Origin: WGOA01 sp964429745
Lineage (GTDB): Bacteria > Bacteroidota > Bacteroidia > Chitinophagales > BACL12
Length of the DNA stretch: 12,418 nt
Direction: 5' to 3'
NCBI GenBank assembly: GCA_964429745.1
Contig: CAYSDI010000100.1
Location: 1 to 12,418 of the forward strand
The position numbers and the translations under genes are program-made. This document shows positions 6,132 through 12,418 of the stretch, one piece after another (within the stretch, counting starts at the first letter, position 1; each line of letters opens with the position of its first letter). The notes under the pieces are model-generated. The model made no database searches and was not told where the DNA came from. It worked only from the letters and a program-made list of their open reading frames with translations.

Positions 6132-7844
6132 TCAAAACTCCCCGTGCACAATCTGAACGGTGGTCTTGCCTCCCGCTTGCAATTCCACGATGTACAGGCC
6201 TTCGCCAGGGCTGTTTAGCGAAAGGGCGTGCACCTGCCGGCCACTGGATAAAGAACCCAGAGCGCGGGTTTCGAGCAATTCCCCGCGGGCATTAAAAACC
6301 CGGACGCTCGCCTCTGCGCGCTCCTCCAGCTCAAACGAAACCGTGAAATTTCCGTCGTTTGGATTGGGATACACTTGCAAACTCAGGCTGTTCACGGAGG
6401 CGGCGTTGAGCGCATCCATGCCCGTTGCTCCACCAGCCTTAAGCCACAAGCCAAAAATCCGCGCATCGGCACTGCTGAGCGTGCCATCTTCAACCCAAAA
6501 AACGTTGGGTTCAGGCGAGCGAATGCCCCCGAAAATGTGACCAATCAGGACCGAATCCCCGCCCGCCAATGCCAGCAAGGCATCCAAATTCAGAATACCT
6601 GGCGCAGCGTACGGCAGCCCTTCGACCGGAATGAATTCTGCGCCGGCACCCAGCAACTCCGGCATGCGGACTGGCAATTGGTGCTCGCCCATGGCGCCGT
6701 CAGCCGTGCGGGTAACGCGGGCTATCGTGGACACAAAGGGCACGTCCAGATCCTGAATGAGGTTGCCGCCGGCGTCGAGCGTGTACTGGGCAATTCCCCC
6801 GAAAAAAACGCTGTGCATGGCTTGTTGGGCAGGCGAATAGAGCGCGGTCGTGGCGCAGTGGTAGTGGTTGAGGTACTGGGCAAAATCGGGTCGCGCTGAC
6901 CAGCCCAGCGTGTCCAAATCGGTGCTGTTCAAAAACGGCTGATCCACATCGGGGCGGAATACGCCGCTGAAAACGGTCAGCCCCAAGCGACCGTCTTCAA
7001 AGATTTGCGGCAGCAAATTGTAGTCGCGGCGGTGAAAAAGCGCAGCGTCAGCGTAGTCGGGCAGGTGCGTAGCACTGAGCGTTTCGCCCGATTCATGCAG
7101 GCGAAAACGGCGTGCGGCGTCGGTGTAAGTCTGTACGTGTGTACCATGGCCCATGGGGTTGTAGAGGCCGTCAAAGCGATGCCCCCCCACCAACAGCCAT
7201 TGATTTCCCAACCGCTGCAAGTGGCCGCCGGTCACGGCAAAACGCTCGTCTCCTAGTCGACGGACATGAGGATCCAGCGCGCCACCATCCCGAACTGCCT
7301 GGATGAAGCCCGGAATGTTGATGGTAAGCAAGGCGGGGTAAGTCAGGTGCGCATCGGCCGAGCCGGAATAACCATAGCCGCCCACCCAATACAGCGTTTC
7401 GCCCTCCTGCTGAAAACAGGGGTTGGTGGCACTCAATTGCTCGGCGATGACGGGCGTTAAGTCGCTGAGCGCACGAGTCCAAATTTCGCCCGTTTGCGGA
7501 TTCAGTACCCAGGCGTTGGTGTTGTGGCCCGCCTGATCAAAACTGGCCCACGGCTGCCGGCGGTGCAGACCATCCAAACGCCCACCGAGCAACAGCCACA
7601 ACCCTTCGTGCGTGCCCACGGCATAGCTCTGCATGCCCGGCAGGCCTGGGAGCACCGTGGCTTCTAGGCTCAGGGCGAAAGGGGACATGCCGCTTTCCAC
7701 AGCGGCGCTGGGCCCCGGCTGGGCACGGGCCCGCGCATAAGTTCCGATAAGCCAAAAACCGAACAGGAGGACTGCCAGAAGTTGCCTCGTAAGACCCGCG
7801 TTCGCCCATGCGGCGGACCCTGAAAGGAGCGCACGGAATTTCAT
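6132..7844 (-). CDS. Secreted kelch-like propeller protein with T9SS sorting tail
   Basis: The protein has 570 residues. The N-terminus has a long polar n-region, a hydrophobic core (about 20-35) and an ARARA-Q cleavage-like site near 41, consistent with Sec export. The body has kelch-type GG blades at LWLLLGGRLDGL (82-93), LYWVGGYGY (152-160), QWLLVGGHRFDGL (215-227), LTVFSGVF (289-296), SVFFGGIAQYT (345-355) and IGHIFGGI (434-441), suggesting a six-bladed beta-propeller. Residues ~488-570 form a type A T9SS C-terminal domain: LQVYPNPNDGNF, beta strands, then GLYIVELQAGG near the end. It should be exported across the outer membrane by PorSS machinery and released or held on the surface. The ligand is unknown. 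It sits between a TonB receptor and a polytopic membrane protein on the same strand, so a role in binding or uptake is an inference. Confidence 0.87.
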   Translation of the reverse strand: MKFRALLSGSAAWANAGLTRQLLAVLLFGFWLIGTYARARAQPGPSAAVESGMSPFALSLEATVLPGLPGMQSYAVGTHEGLWLLLGGRLDGLHRRQPWASFDQAGHNTNAWVLNPQTGEIWTRALSDLTPVIAEQLSATNPCFQQEGETLYWVGGYGYSGSADAHLTYPALLTINIPGFIQAVRDGGALDPHVRRLGDERFAVTGGHLQRLGNQWLLVGGHRFDGLYNPMGHGTHVQTYTDAARRFRLHESGETLSATHLPDYADAALFHRRDYNLLPQIFEDGRLGLTVFSGVFRPDVDQPFLNSTDLDTLGWSARPDFAQYLNHYHCATTALYSPAQQAMHSVFFGGIAQYTLDAGGNLIQDLDVPFVSTIARVTRTADGAMGEHQLPVRMPELLGAGAEFIPVEGLPYAAPGILNLDALLALAGGDSVLIGHIFGGIRSPEPNVFWVEDGTLSSADARIFGLWLKAGGATGMDALNAASVNSLSLQVYPNPNDGNFTVSFELEERAEASVRVFNARGELLETRALGSLSSGRQVHALSLNSPGEGLYIVELQAGGKTTVQIVHGEF

Positions 7845-7848
7845 GGTT

Positions 7849-7856
7849 CAAAGAAA
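7849..7856 (-). promoter_or_regulatory. -7-like box before the propeller gene
   Basis: On the minus strand this reads TTTCTTTG, one base off TAnnTTTG, and ends only 4 nt before the ATG at 7844. It would start transcription essentially at the start codon. The 11-bp tandem repeat lies 65-130 bp upstream of it, where activator sites are usually found. Confidence 0.4.
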
Positions 7857-7920
7857 CGATCGCAGGCATGGATTGAGCGTGACGCAGATCACCTCCGGGC
7901 GGATTTCTGCTTTAGGTGCA

Positions 7921-7986
7921 ATCGACGCGAAATCGACGAGCGATCGAGGCGAAATCGAGATGCAATCGACGCGAAATCGACGAGCA
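7921..7986. repeat. 11-bp tandem repeat, six units
   Basis: Six contiguous 11-bp units start at 7921, 7932, 7943, 7954, 7965 and 7976. All begin ATCGA; unit 1 and unit 5 are identical (ATCGACGCGAA), and units 2 and 6 differ only in the last base. The whole also forms a 25-bp direct repeat (7917-7941 and 7961-7985) with a 44-bp period. Each unit holds a TCGA palindrome, so the sites lie about one helical turn apart on the same face of DNA. A palindrome TGGCATGCCA (7988-7997) follows directly. The repeat fills the gap between the receptor stop and the propeller gene promoter. Confidence 0.9.
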
Positions 7987-8008
7987 ATGGCATGCCAGCT
8001 TCGTTCAG

Positions 8009-10417
8009 TTAAAACGCATAGCGCAGCCCCAAAACTCCGTTTAGCCCTGTGGCCGCAAGGCCGGAACTGAACGGTTGATAGCGCTGGTCGGTCAAGTTTT
8101 CCACGCCGGCAGAGATGCGAAAGGCATCACTGGCTTGCCAAAGCAGGCGAAAATCGAGCCGATACCAGGAGGGTGAATAGGGGTTTTCGTTTTCATCCAA
8201 GGCATACAGATAGGCTTCGGCCGTCTCCGAAGGCGGCATGTCCTCGAAAGGCACTTCTGCGTGGTAATGCGCAATCAACGCCAGCCGAAGGTTGTGACCG
8301 GTCCACTCCAGTTGGGCCGTGCTGAACCAGGGCGCTGCGTGTCGCAAAGGCGCGGTACTGCCATCGTCCAGTTCTTCCTGACCCTTCTGGTAATTCCAGC
8401 GCAGAACGGCCCCAAAACCGGCGGGCATTTTCACTTCAACAGCAGCCAGAAAACCATAGACCGTAGCTTTTGCTGCGTTTTGAACGGCCTGAACCTGGCT
8501 GAGTTCACCGGCATAAGTAATGCTATCTTGTCCATTGAGCGTGAAGTTTCGGCGCACCAGCGCATCCTGCAACCAGGTGCGGTAACCGGTCAGATCAACG
8601 CGAACCGATTGCCCGAAGCTCCGGGCTACCCCCAATTCCGCGTTCCAGGCATACTCGGGTCGAAGATCTGGATTTGGAATCACGACCGACCCTGGCTCGG
8701 AGTCGAAGACCTTTCCCACGTCATCAATGTTGGGCGCGCGAAAAGCAGAGCCGCCGTTAACACGCAACAACCAGTGGTCCTCAGGAGTCCAAACGACACC
8801 GAGGCTGCCTGTGGATGCTCCATAGGTATTTTGCGCTTCGGTAAACGGAAAGCGGAAAAAGGCGGTATCAAATTCGGCATTGACGGCAATGTAATTGTAG
8901 CGCCCGCCCGCCTGGAGGTTGAGTGTAGAGGTCGGCTCCCAATGATAGCTGAGATACGCCGCATAAGAACTCCAGCGCGATCCGTCGGGATAGCGTGACG
9001 GGGCCGGCGAGACCTCACCCGTGCTCAGCGTCTCTTCTGAGCCTTCGGAACCCACAACATTTTCTACGCCTTCTAATCCGTAAAAAACGCGCTGATCGCC
9101 GCGCAGACCCTTTTGCAGATCCAGGTTAGCCGAAAATGCGCCCACTTGTTCCTGCGTTCGGCTCAACACATCGGCGCCGAAATTGCGGTCGTTGCGGCTC
9201 TCTTCAAAGCGCTGAAACGCCAGGTTGACGCGAAGTTGGTCGTACAGGGCCGTGCGTTTGTTGGCCTGCAACGTCAGGTTGTTTAGCATCCAAATTTGTG
9301 GGCCATAGTACCATTCGGCCGAGCGCAATCCCACGTTGCGCGGGCGGCGCAGCCGGTCGTATCGCGGAACGTCGGAACTCTTACTGTAGTGAAATCCGTA
9401 ATCCAGTTGCACCGAATCGCCTAGCGGAATCACCAACTTTTGCATCAGGTTCCACTGTGAGTAACCGGTCTGAACCAGTTCGCGAGGGTTGTCGTTGGCT
9501 ACCAGTGAGTCCACCCCGTTGGTGGTGGTTACATAAAAAGGCCGCAGGTACTCGTCAGGGCCATTGGACCCGATGCGCTGATTGTTGTAATCCGTAAACG
9601 TAAAACTTGTTACGGAAGCAAATCGCTTGTGACTAAGCCGCAAATCGCCATGGCCGGTTTTTTCCCAATTAGCCGTTGCTGTCCGCGCAAAAACGGAGCC
9701 TCCCACCATAAGCCCTTCGCCGCTGTGCAACCTGGGTTGCAGCGTTTTAAAAGACATCACACCACCGATAGCATCGCTACCGTAGAGCACCGAACCCGGC
9801 CCTAAGAGCACTTCGGTTTTTTCAATGGCCAAGGGGTCTAGCGCGATAACGTTCTGTAGGTTGCCGCTCCTGAAGATGGCGCTGTTCATGCGCACGCCGT
9901 CCACCACCAGCAAAAGCCGGTTAGTGGCAAAGCCACGGATCATTGGGCTCCCGCCGCCAAGCTGGCTTTTCTGTACGAAAACCTGACCAGAACTGGCCAG
10001 CAAGTCCGCAGCGGTTTGTGGGTTCTGCAGCGCAACATCACGGCTGTTGATGGAAATGACTTTGGCCGCCGACGACTCGCGTTCCTGCTCCCAGCGGGTG
10101 GCCGCTACCACCATTTGCTCCAGCGAAAATCCGGCAGGTACCAACAGCAGATTCAGTTCGCCCCCCTCCTTTCGAGGAAAGGGCTGCACAGTCATCTCAT
10201 ACCCGACCATGCGAATCTGAAGGCTGTCGTCTCCGTCCAGCGAAGCCAAATCAGCCCTGCCGCGCTCATCGGTCAACACGTAGCGATTGGAGGGCAAGCC
10301 CTCCACACTGGCCCAGGGCAACGGCTCGCCGGAATCGGCATCCCGAAGCGTCAAGGTCTGGGCAAAAGTTGAATTTGCTCCTGCCAAAAGCAGAAGTAAA
10401 ATCCATAAGTGTTTCAT
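8009..10417 (-). CDS. TonB-dependent outer-membrane receptor
   Basis: This 802-residue outer-membrane receptor takes up a chelate or other small ligand using energy from TonB-ExbBD. A signal peptide (1-19, cleaved near TFA-Q) precedes a carboxypeptidase-D regulatory-like domain (about 21-95). A TonB-box-like VVAATR is at 103-108. The plug (about 112-225) includes GGGSPMIRGFATNRLLLVVDG and GPGSVLYGSDAIGGV, typical of haem- and siderophore-type receptors. A 22-strand barrel would fill the rest, ending in phenylalanine as outer-membrane barrels do. It is not a SusC: it is shorter, lacks the SusC plug pattern and has no SusD partner. It lies 79 nt after the 228-residue protein and could share its transcript. 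The ligand is not readable; haem or iron chelate is a guess from the plug pattern. Confidence 0.93.
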   Translation of the reverse strand: MKHLWILLLLLAGANSTFAQTLTLRDADSGEPLPWASVEGLPSNRYVLTDERGRADLASLDGDDSLQIRMVGYEMTVQPFPRKEGGELNLLLVPAGFSLEQMVVAATRWEQERESSAAKVISINSRDVALQNPQTAADLLASSGQVFVQKSQLGGGSPMIRGFATNRLLLVVDGVRMNSAIFRSGNLQNVIALDPLAIEKTEVLLGPGSVLYGSDAIGGVMSFKTLQPRLHSGEGLMVGGSVFARTATANWEKTGHGDLRLSHKRFASVTSFTFTDYNNQRIGSNGPDEYLRPFYVTTTNGVDSLVANDNPRELVQTGYSQWNLMQKLVIPLGDSVQLDYGFHYSKSSDVPRYDRLRRPRNVGLRSAEWYYGPQIWMLNNLTLQANKRTALYDQLRVNLAFQRFEESRNDRNFGADVLSRTQEQVGAFSANLDLQKGLRGDQRVFYGLEGVENVVGSEGSEETLSTGEVSPAPSRYPDGSRWSSYAAYLSYHWEPTSTLNLQAGGRYNYIAVNAEFDTAFFRFPFTEAQNTYGASTGSLGVVWTPEDHWLLRVNGGSAFRAPNIDDVGKVFDSEPGSVVIPNPDLRPEYAWNAELGVARSFGQSVRVDLTGYRTWLQDALVRRNFTLNGQDSITYAGELSQVQAVQNAAKATVYGFLAAVEVKMPAGFGAVLRWNYQKGQEELDDGSTAPLRHAAPWFSTAQLEWTGHNLRLALIAHYHAEVPFEDMPPSETAEAYLYALDENENPYSPSWYRLDFRLLWQASDAFRISAGVENLTDQRYQPFSSGLAATGLNGVLGLRYAF

Positions 10418-10436
10418 GGATGTTATTTTGGTGTTT

Positions 10437-10444
10437 GAAAAATA
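10437..10444 (-). promoter_or_regulatory. Weak -7-like box before the receptor
   Basis: On the minus strand this reads TATTTTTC, one base off TAnnTTTG, and ends 19 nt before the ATG at 10417. There is no clear -33 element. A perfect 10-bp palindrome TCCTTAAGGA (10477-10486) lies between it and the preceding gene and could be an operator or chance. Confidence 0.25.
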
Positions 10445-10496
10445 GATGCGGCCTATGCTACATCGCTACAGCCTGATCCTTAAGGACCGGCCGCCT

Positions 10497-11183
10497 TCAA
10501 GACACCGTTAGTCGGGGTGGCGGAGTTTCGGATACTTTGTTTCCCTTGCAAAGCTGCCCGACAACAGCAAGCCCTTCGACCTCCATTTCTAAACGCTGAA
10601 TGCCCTGCAACCCGCCGGGCAAAACGGCCGGGCCCGCTAACCTCAGAAGCAGACCCATGCTCTGGTCGGACCAAGGGGTGCCAGTGTCTTGACGGCTTTT
10701 TAGCGCCTGGTCGGCTGTGCTTATGGCCACCTTCAAAGCCTGATCCCGCTGCGCTAAAAGGTTGCCCTCTTTGTAGTCCGCGTACACCGTGTACCAGGTG
10801 GTGTCGATACCTGCCCGCGTACGGACGATGTCGTACATCTGCCCGTCAAACCGGAATTCGCGGCTGTGAATTTTCACAAAGCGCTCATTGTCAACGGCTT
10901 CCAGCACTTTAGGGACGCCGAGCACCACCAGGGGATGCCCGCGAAAGTGCTCCACTCCTTCGCGCCAGGTAAAGTCTTGCGGCGTGTGCGGGCGATGCGG
11001 CTTTTTAACTTCAGCAAGCTTAAATCCCACAACTGGTTGAGGGACAGGAGCTTCCGCGCGCTTAAGCGCATGCCAGCTTTCAAGCCGGTGCATCCAAAGC
11101 GGCAGCGGGCAACACAGCAGCAACCCGAGCGCCTGAAAGCCCAGCAAAGCCAGAAAAAACACAGCATAGCCTTTGCGGATCAT
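10497..11183 (-). CDS. Membrane-anchored protein of unknown function before the receptor
   Basis: The protein has 228 residues and I cannot name a function. I chose the ATG at 11183, because starting there puts the charged MIRKG directly before a hydrophobic segment (about 8-30); the frame is open upstream to 11252 without a better start. That segment contains LLLCC and could be a membrane anchor or an uncleaved signal. A Pro/Lys/His-rich linker (about 43-70) follows, then a small domain with HSREFRFDGQMYDIV (106-120) and DTTWYTVYADYKEGNLL (127-143). This EFRxxGxMYDVV-type pattern is one I associate with short Bacteroidota proteins encoded before TonB-dependent receptors. The C-terminal third is less recognisable. 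It runs divergently from grpE and is followed after 79 nt by the receptor gene. Confidence 0.75.
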   Translation of the reverse strand: MIRKGYAVFFLALLGFQALGLLLCCPLPLWMHRLESWHALKRAEAPVPQPVVGFKLAEVKKPHRPHTPQDFTWREGVEHFRGHPLVVLGVPKVLEAVDNERFVKIHSREFRFDGQMYDIVRTRAGIDTTWYTVYADYKEGNLLAQRDQALKVAISTADQALKSRQDTGTPWSDQSMGLLLRLAGPAVLPGGLQGIQRLEMEVEGLAVVGQLCKGNKVSETPPPRLTVS

Positions 11184-11199
11184 AACGGATTGCTCGCTG

Positions 11200-11207
11200 C
11201 AAAGGAA
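11200..11207 (-). promoter_or_regulatory. -7-like box before the anchored protein
   Basis: On the minus strand this reads TTCCTTTG, one base off TAnnTTTG, and ends 16 nt before the ATG at 11183. It could drive the whole minus-strand block. A properly spaced -33 TTTG is not obvious. Confidence 0.35.
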
Positions 11208-11300
11208 GGTCTTTTGTACCAAGCCCATTACCCTGACCCCGCCCCCTGTCAATTTGGCGCAAACCGTGTCTCAAAACCTTTCGGGGCATGGAATTTGAGT

Positions 11301-11308
11301 CATCTTTG
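11301..11308 (+). promoter_or_regulatory. -7-like box before grpE
   Basis: CATCTTTG is one base off TAnnTTTG and closely resembles the TATCTTTG before DUF4290. It ends 38 nt before the chosen ATG of grpE. No CIRCE inverted repeat is visible in the 160-bp divergent region, so HrcA control is not indicated. Confidence 0.4.
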
Positions 11309-11346
11309 CGCACACTTTTACCGGATTGAAACGCTTTTTACGCTTT

Positions 11347-12039
11347 ATGGGCATGGAGACTGAAACCCAAGCCCCAGAATCCCGTCAGGAAGGCATGACG
11401 GGCGAAGGGGAAAACAACGATTCCGCGACGGCTGCTGGAACCAACAGCGATACGGCGGAGAACCAGCCAATGGACTCGGCTGCCGATACGGCAGATTCCG
11501 GGAATGCCAGAGCTGATTTTGGCGAGCAAGGCCGCACGGCGTCCGACCTCCCTTCGCCCGGCATGGAAGAGGAATCCGACGATGAGGTTAGCCTCGTACA
11601 CGAACTCGAGGGCCAGTTGCAGGAGAGCCGCGACAAACACTTGCGCCTTTTGGCGGAGTTTGACAATTTTAAGCGGCGCAGTGCCAAGGAGCGCAATGAG
11701 TTGCGCAAAACCGCTGCCGAAGACCTGATCGTGGATCTGCTTGGCGTACTGGATGATTTCAACCGGGCCAAAGCGGCACTGGAGGCACACCCGGAGCGCT
11801 CCACGGAGGGGGACGGGTTTCTGCTCATCGCCGGCAAATTGCGGCATGTGCTGGATCAGCGCGAATTGAAAGCTATGAATTCCAAAGGTCATCCCTTTGA
11901 CCCGGAGCAACACGAGGCCATTACGGAAGTGCCCGCCCCGAGCGACGACCTCAAAGGCTGCGTGGTGGACGTGGTGGAAGAAGGCTACATTTTGGGCGAT
12001 AAAATCATCCGCTACGCCAAAGTCGTAGTTGGAAAATAA
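11347..12039 (+). CDS. grpE: GrpE, nucleotide exchange factor of DnaK
   Basis: GrpE drives ADP release from DnaK in the cytoplasm and acts as a dimer. From the ATG at 11347 the protein has 230 residues; a TTG at 11326 would add seven, and a second ATG lies at 11353. The first ~80 residues are acidic and low in complexity (Glu, Asp, Ser, Thr, Ala), longer than in E. coli but common in this phylum. The long dimerising helix follows, with LRLLAEFDNFKRRSAKERNEL, then DLLGVLDDFNRA. The C-terminal beta domain has the family signature HPFDPEQHEAI, then EEGYILGDKIIRYAKVVV at the end. dnaJ begins 40 nt downstream, so the two form an operon. Confidence 0.96.
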   Translation: MGMETETQAPESRQEGMTGEGENNDSATAAGTNSDTAENQPMDSAADTADSGNARADFGEQGRTASDLPSPGMEEESDDEVSLVHELEGQLQESRDKHLRLLAEFDNFKRRSAKERNELRKTAAEDLIVDLLGVLDDFNRAKAALEAHPERSTEGDGFLLIAGKLRHVLDQRELKAMNSKGHPFDPEQHEAITEVPAPSDDLKGCVVDVVEEGYILGDKIIRYAKVVVGK

Positions 12040-12079
12040 GTCCGCAACCAGGGTAATTCCCTTTTAGTGATTCAAACGA

Positions 12080-12418
12080 ATGGCCAAGCGAGACTATTAC
12101 GAAGTTTTGGGCGTCAGCAAGGGCGCGAATGCGGAGGAATTGAAAAAGGCCTACCGCAAGTTGGCCCTTCAGTACCACCCGGACCGAAACCCCGATAACA
12201 AAGAGGCGGAGGAAAAATTCAAGGAGGCGGCAGAGGCCTACGAAGTTCTTTCTGACGGCGATAAGCGCGCCCGGTATGACCGTTTTGGGCATGCCGGCGT
12301 GGGCGGGGCTGCCGGAGGGGGCGGATTCTCCGGCCAGGGCATGTCAATGGACGACATCTTCTCGCAGTTTGGCGACATTTTCGGCGGCAACGGCGACCCT
12401 TTCGAAGCTTTCTTCGGC
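12080..12418 (+). CDS. dnaJ: DnaJ co-chaperone, N-terminal part (cut by window end)
   Basis: The first 113 codons of dnaJ are present and the frame is open at the window end. DnaJ delivers unfolded clients to DnaK and stimulates its ATPase. The J domain opens with MAKRDYYEVLGV, holds the essential HPD at 33-35 (YHPDRNPDN), and ends around residue 70 with RARYDRFGH. A Gly/Phe-rich region begins at about residue 71 and contains MDDIFSQFGDIFGG, typical of full-length DnaJ (type I). The zinc-finger and substrate domains lie beyond the window, so truncation or a type II/CbpA form cannot be excluded. No separate promoter is visible in the 40-nt gap after grpE. Confidence 0.97.
   Translation, partial: MAKRDYYEVLGVSKGANAEELKKAYRKLALQYHPDRNPDNKEAEEKFKEAAEAYEVLSDGDKRARYDRFGHAGVGGAAGGGGFSGQGMSMDDIFSQFGDIFGGNGDPFEAFFG

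Noticed and set aside
7843..8070. 75-residue plus-strand frame over the 11-bp repeat
   Set aside because: Its sequence is a translation of the repeat plus the antisense end of the receptor; there is no supporting signal.
8261..8998. 245-residue plus-strand frame inside the receptor gene
   Set aside because: It is antisense to the conserved barrel region of the TonB receptor and has no recognisable domain.
11184..11346. CIRCE/HrcA operator before grpE
   Set aside because: No TTAGCACTC-type inverted repeat is present in the divergent region.

Overview
The window looks like a stretch of a Bacteroidota chromosome, probably a Saprospiria- or Chitinophagia-like lineage with moderately high GC. 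Four things point there. A DUF4290 gene sits directly before murA. One protein carries a type IX secretion (T9SS) C-terminal tail. A TonB-dependent receptor has an N-terminal carboxypeptidase-regulatory-like domain. Starts lack Shine-Dalgarno sites, and several have boxes resembling the Bacteroidota -7 element TAnnTTTG. This assignment is inferred from gene content; no database search was possible.

Layout, left to right. Bases 1-600 hold no confident gene, only an AT-rich intergenic segment and a doubtful 93-residue ORF. Next, on the + strand, come a UvrD/PcrA-type helicase (601-2901), a degenerate 33-bp tandem repeat running over its stop codon, then DUF4290 (3036-3695) and murA (3699-5003), which are 3 nt apart and surely co-transcribed. 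A minus-strand block follows, read right to left. It comprises a 228-residue single-TM protein of unknown function (10497-11183), a TonB-dependent receptor (8009-10417), a secreted kelch-like beta-propeller protein with a T9SS tail (6132-7844) and a polytopic membrane protein of the HTTM/MauE/DoxX type (5013-6080). An 11-bp tandem repeat, six units long, lies between the receptor and the propeller gene. Finally, back on the + strand, come grpE (11347-12039) and the start of dnaJ (12080 to the window end).

The + strand genes are housekeeping: DNA repair and replication (helicase), the first committed step of peptidoglycan synthesis (MurA), and the DnaK co-chaperones (GrpE, DnaJ). The minus-strand block looks like an envelope or uptake module: an outer-membrane receptor, a surface or secreted propeller protein, an inner-membrane protein and a small anchored protein. 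Its substrate cannot be read from the sequence. The receptor resembles the haem/siderophore-type family, so iron or another metal chelate is a reasonable guess only.

I do not see an unmistakable new system. The items most worth a second look are the 33-bp repeat, whose units keep one reading frame past the helicase stop; the helically spaced 11-bp repeat; the promoter-like boxes placed 4-7 nt from start codons, implying leaderless mRNAs; and the secreted propeller plus membrane protein pair beside the receptor.
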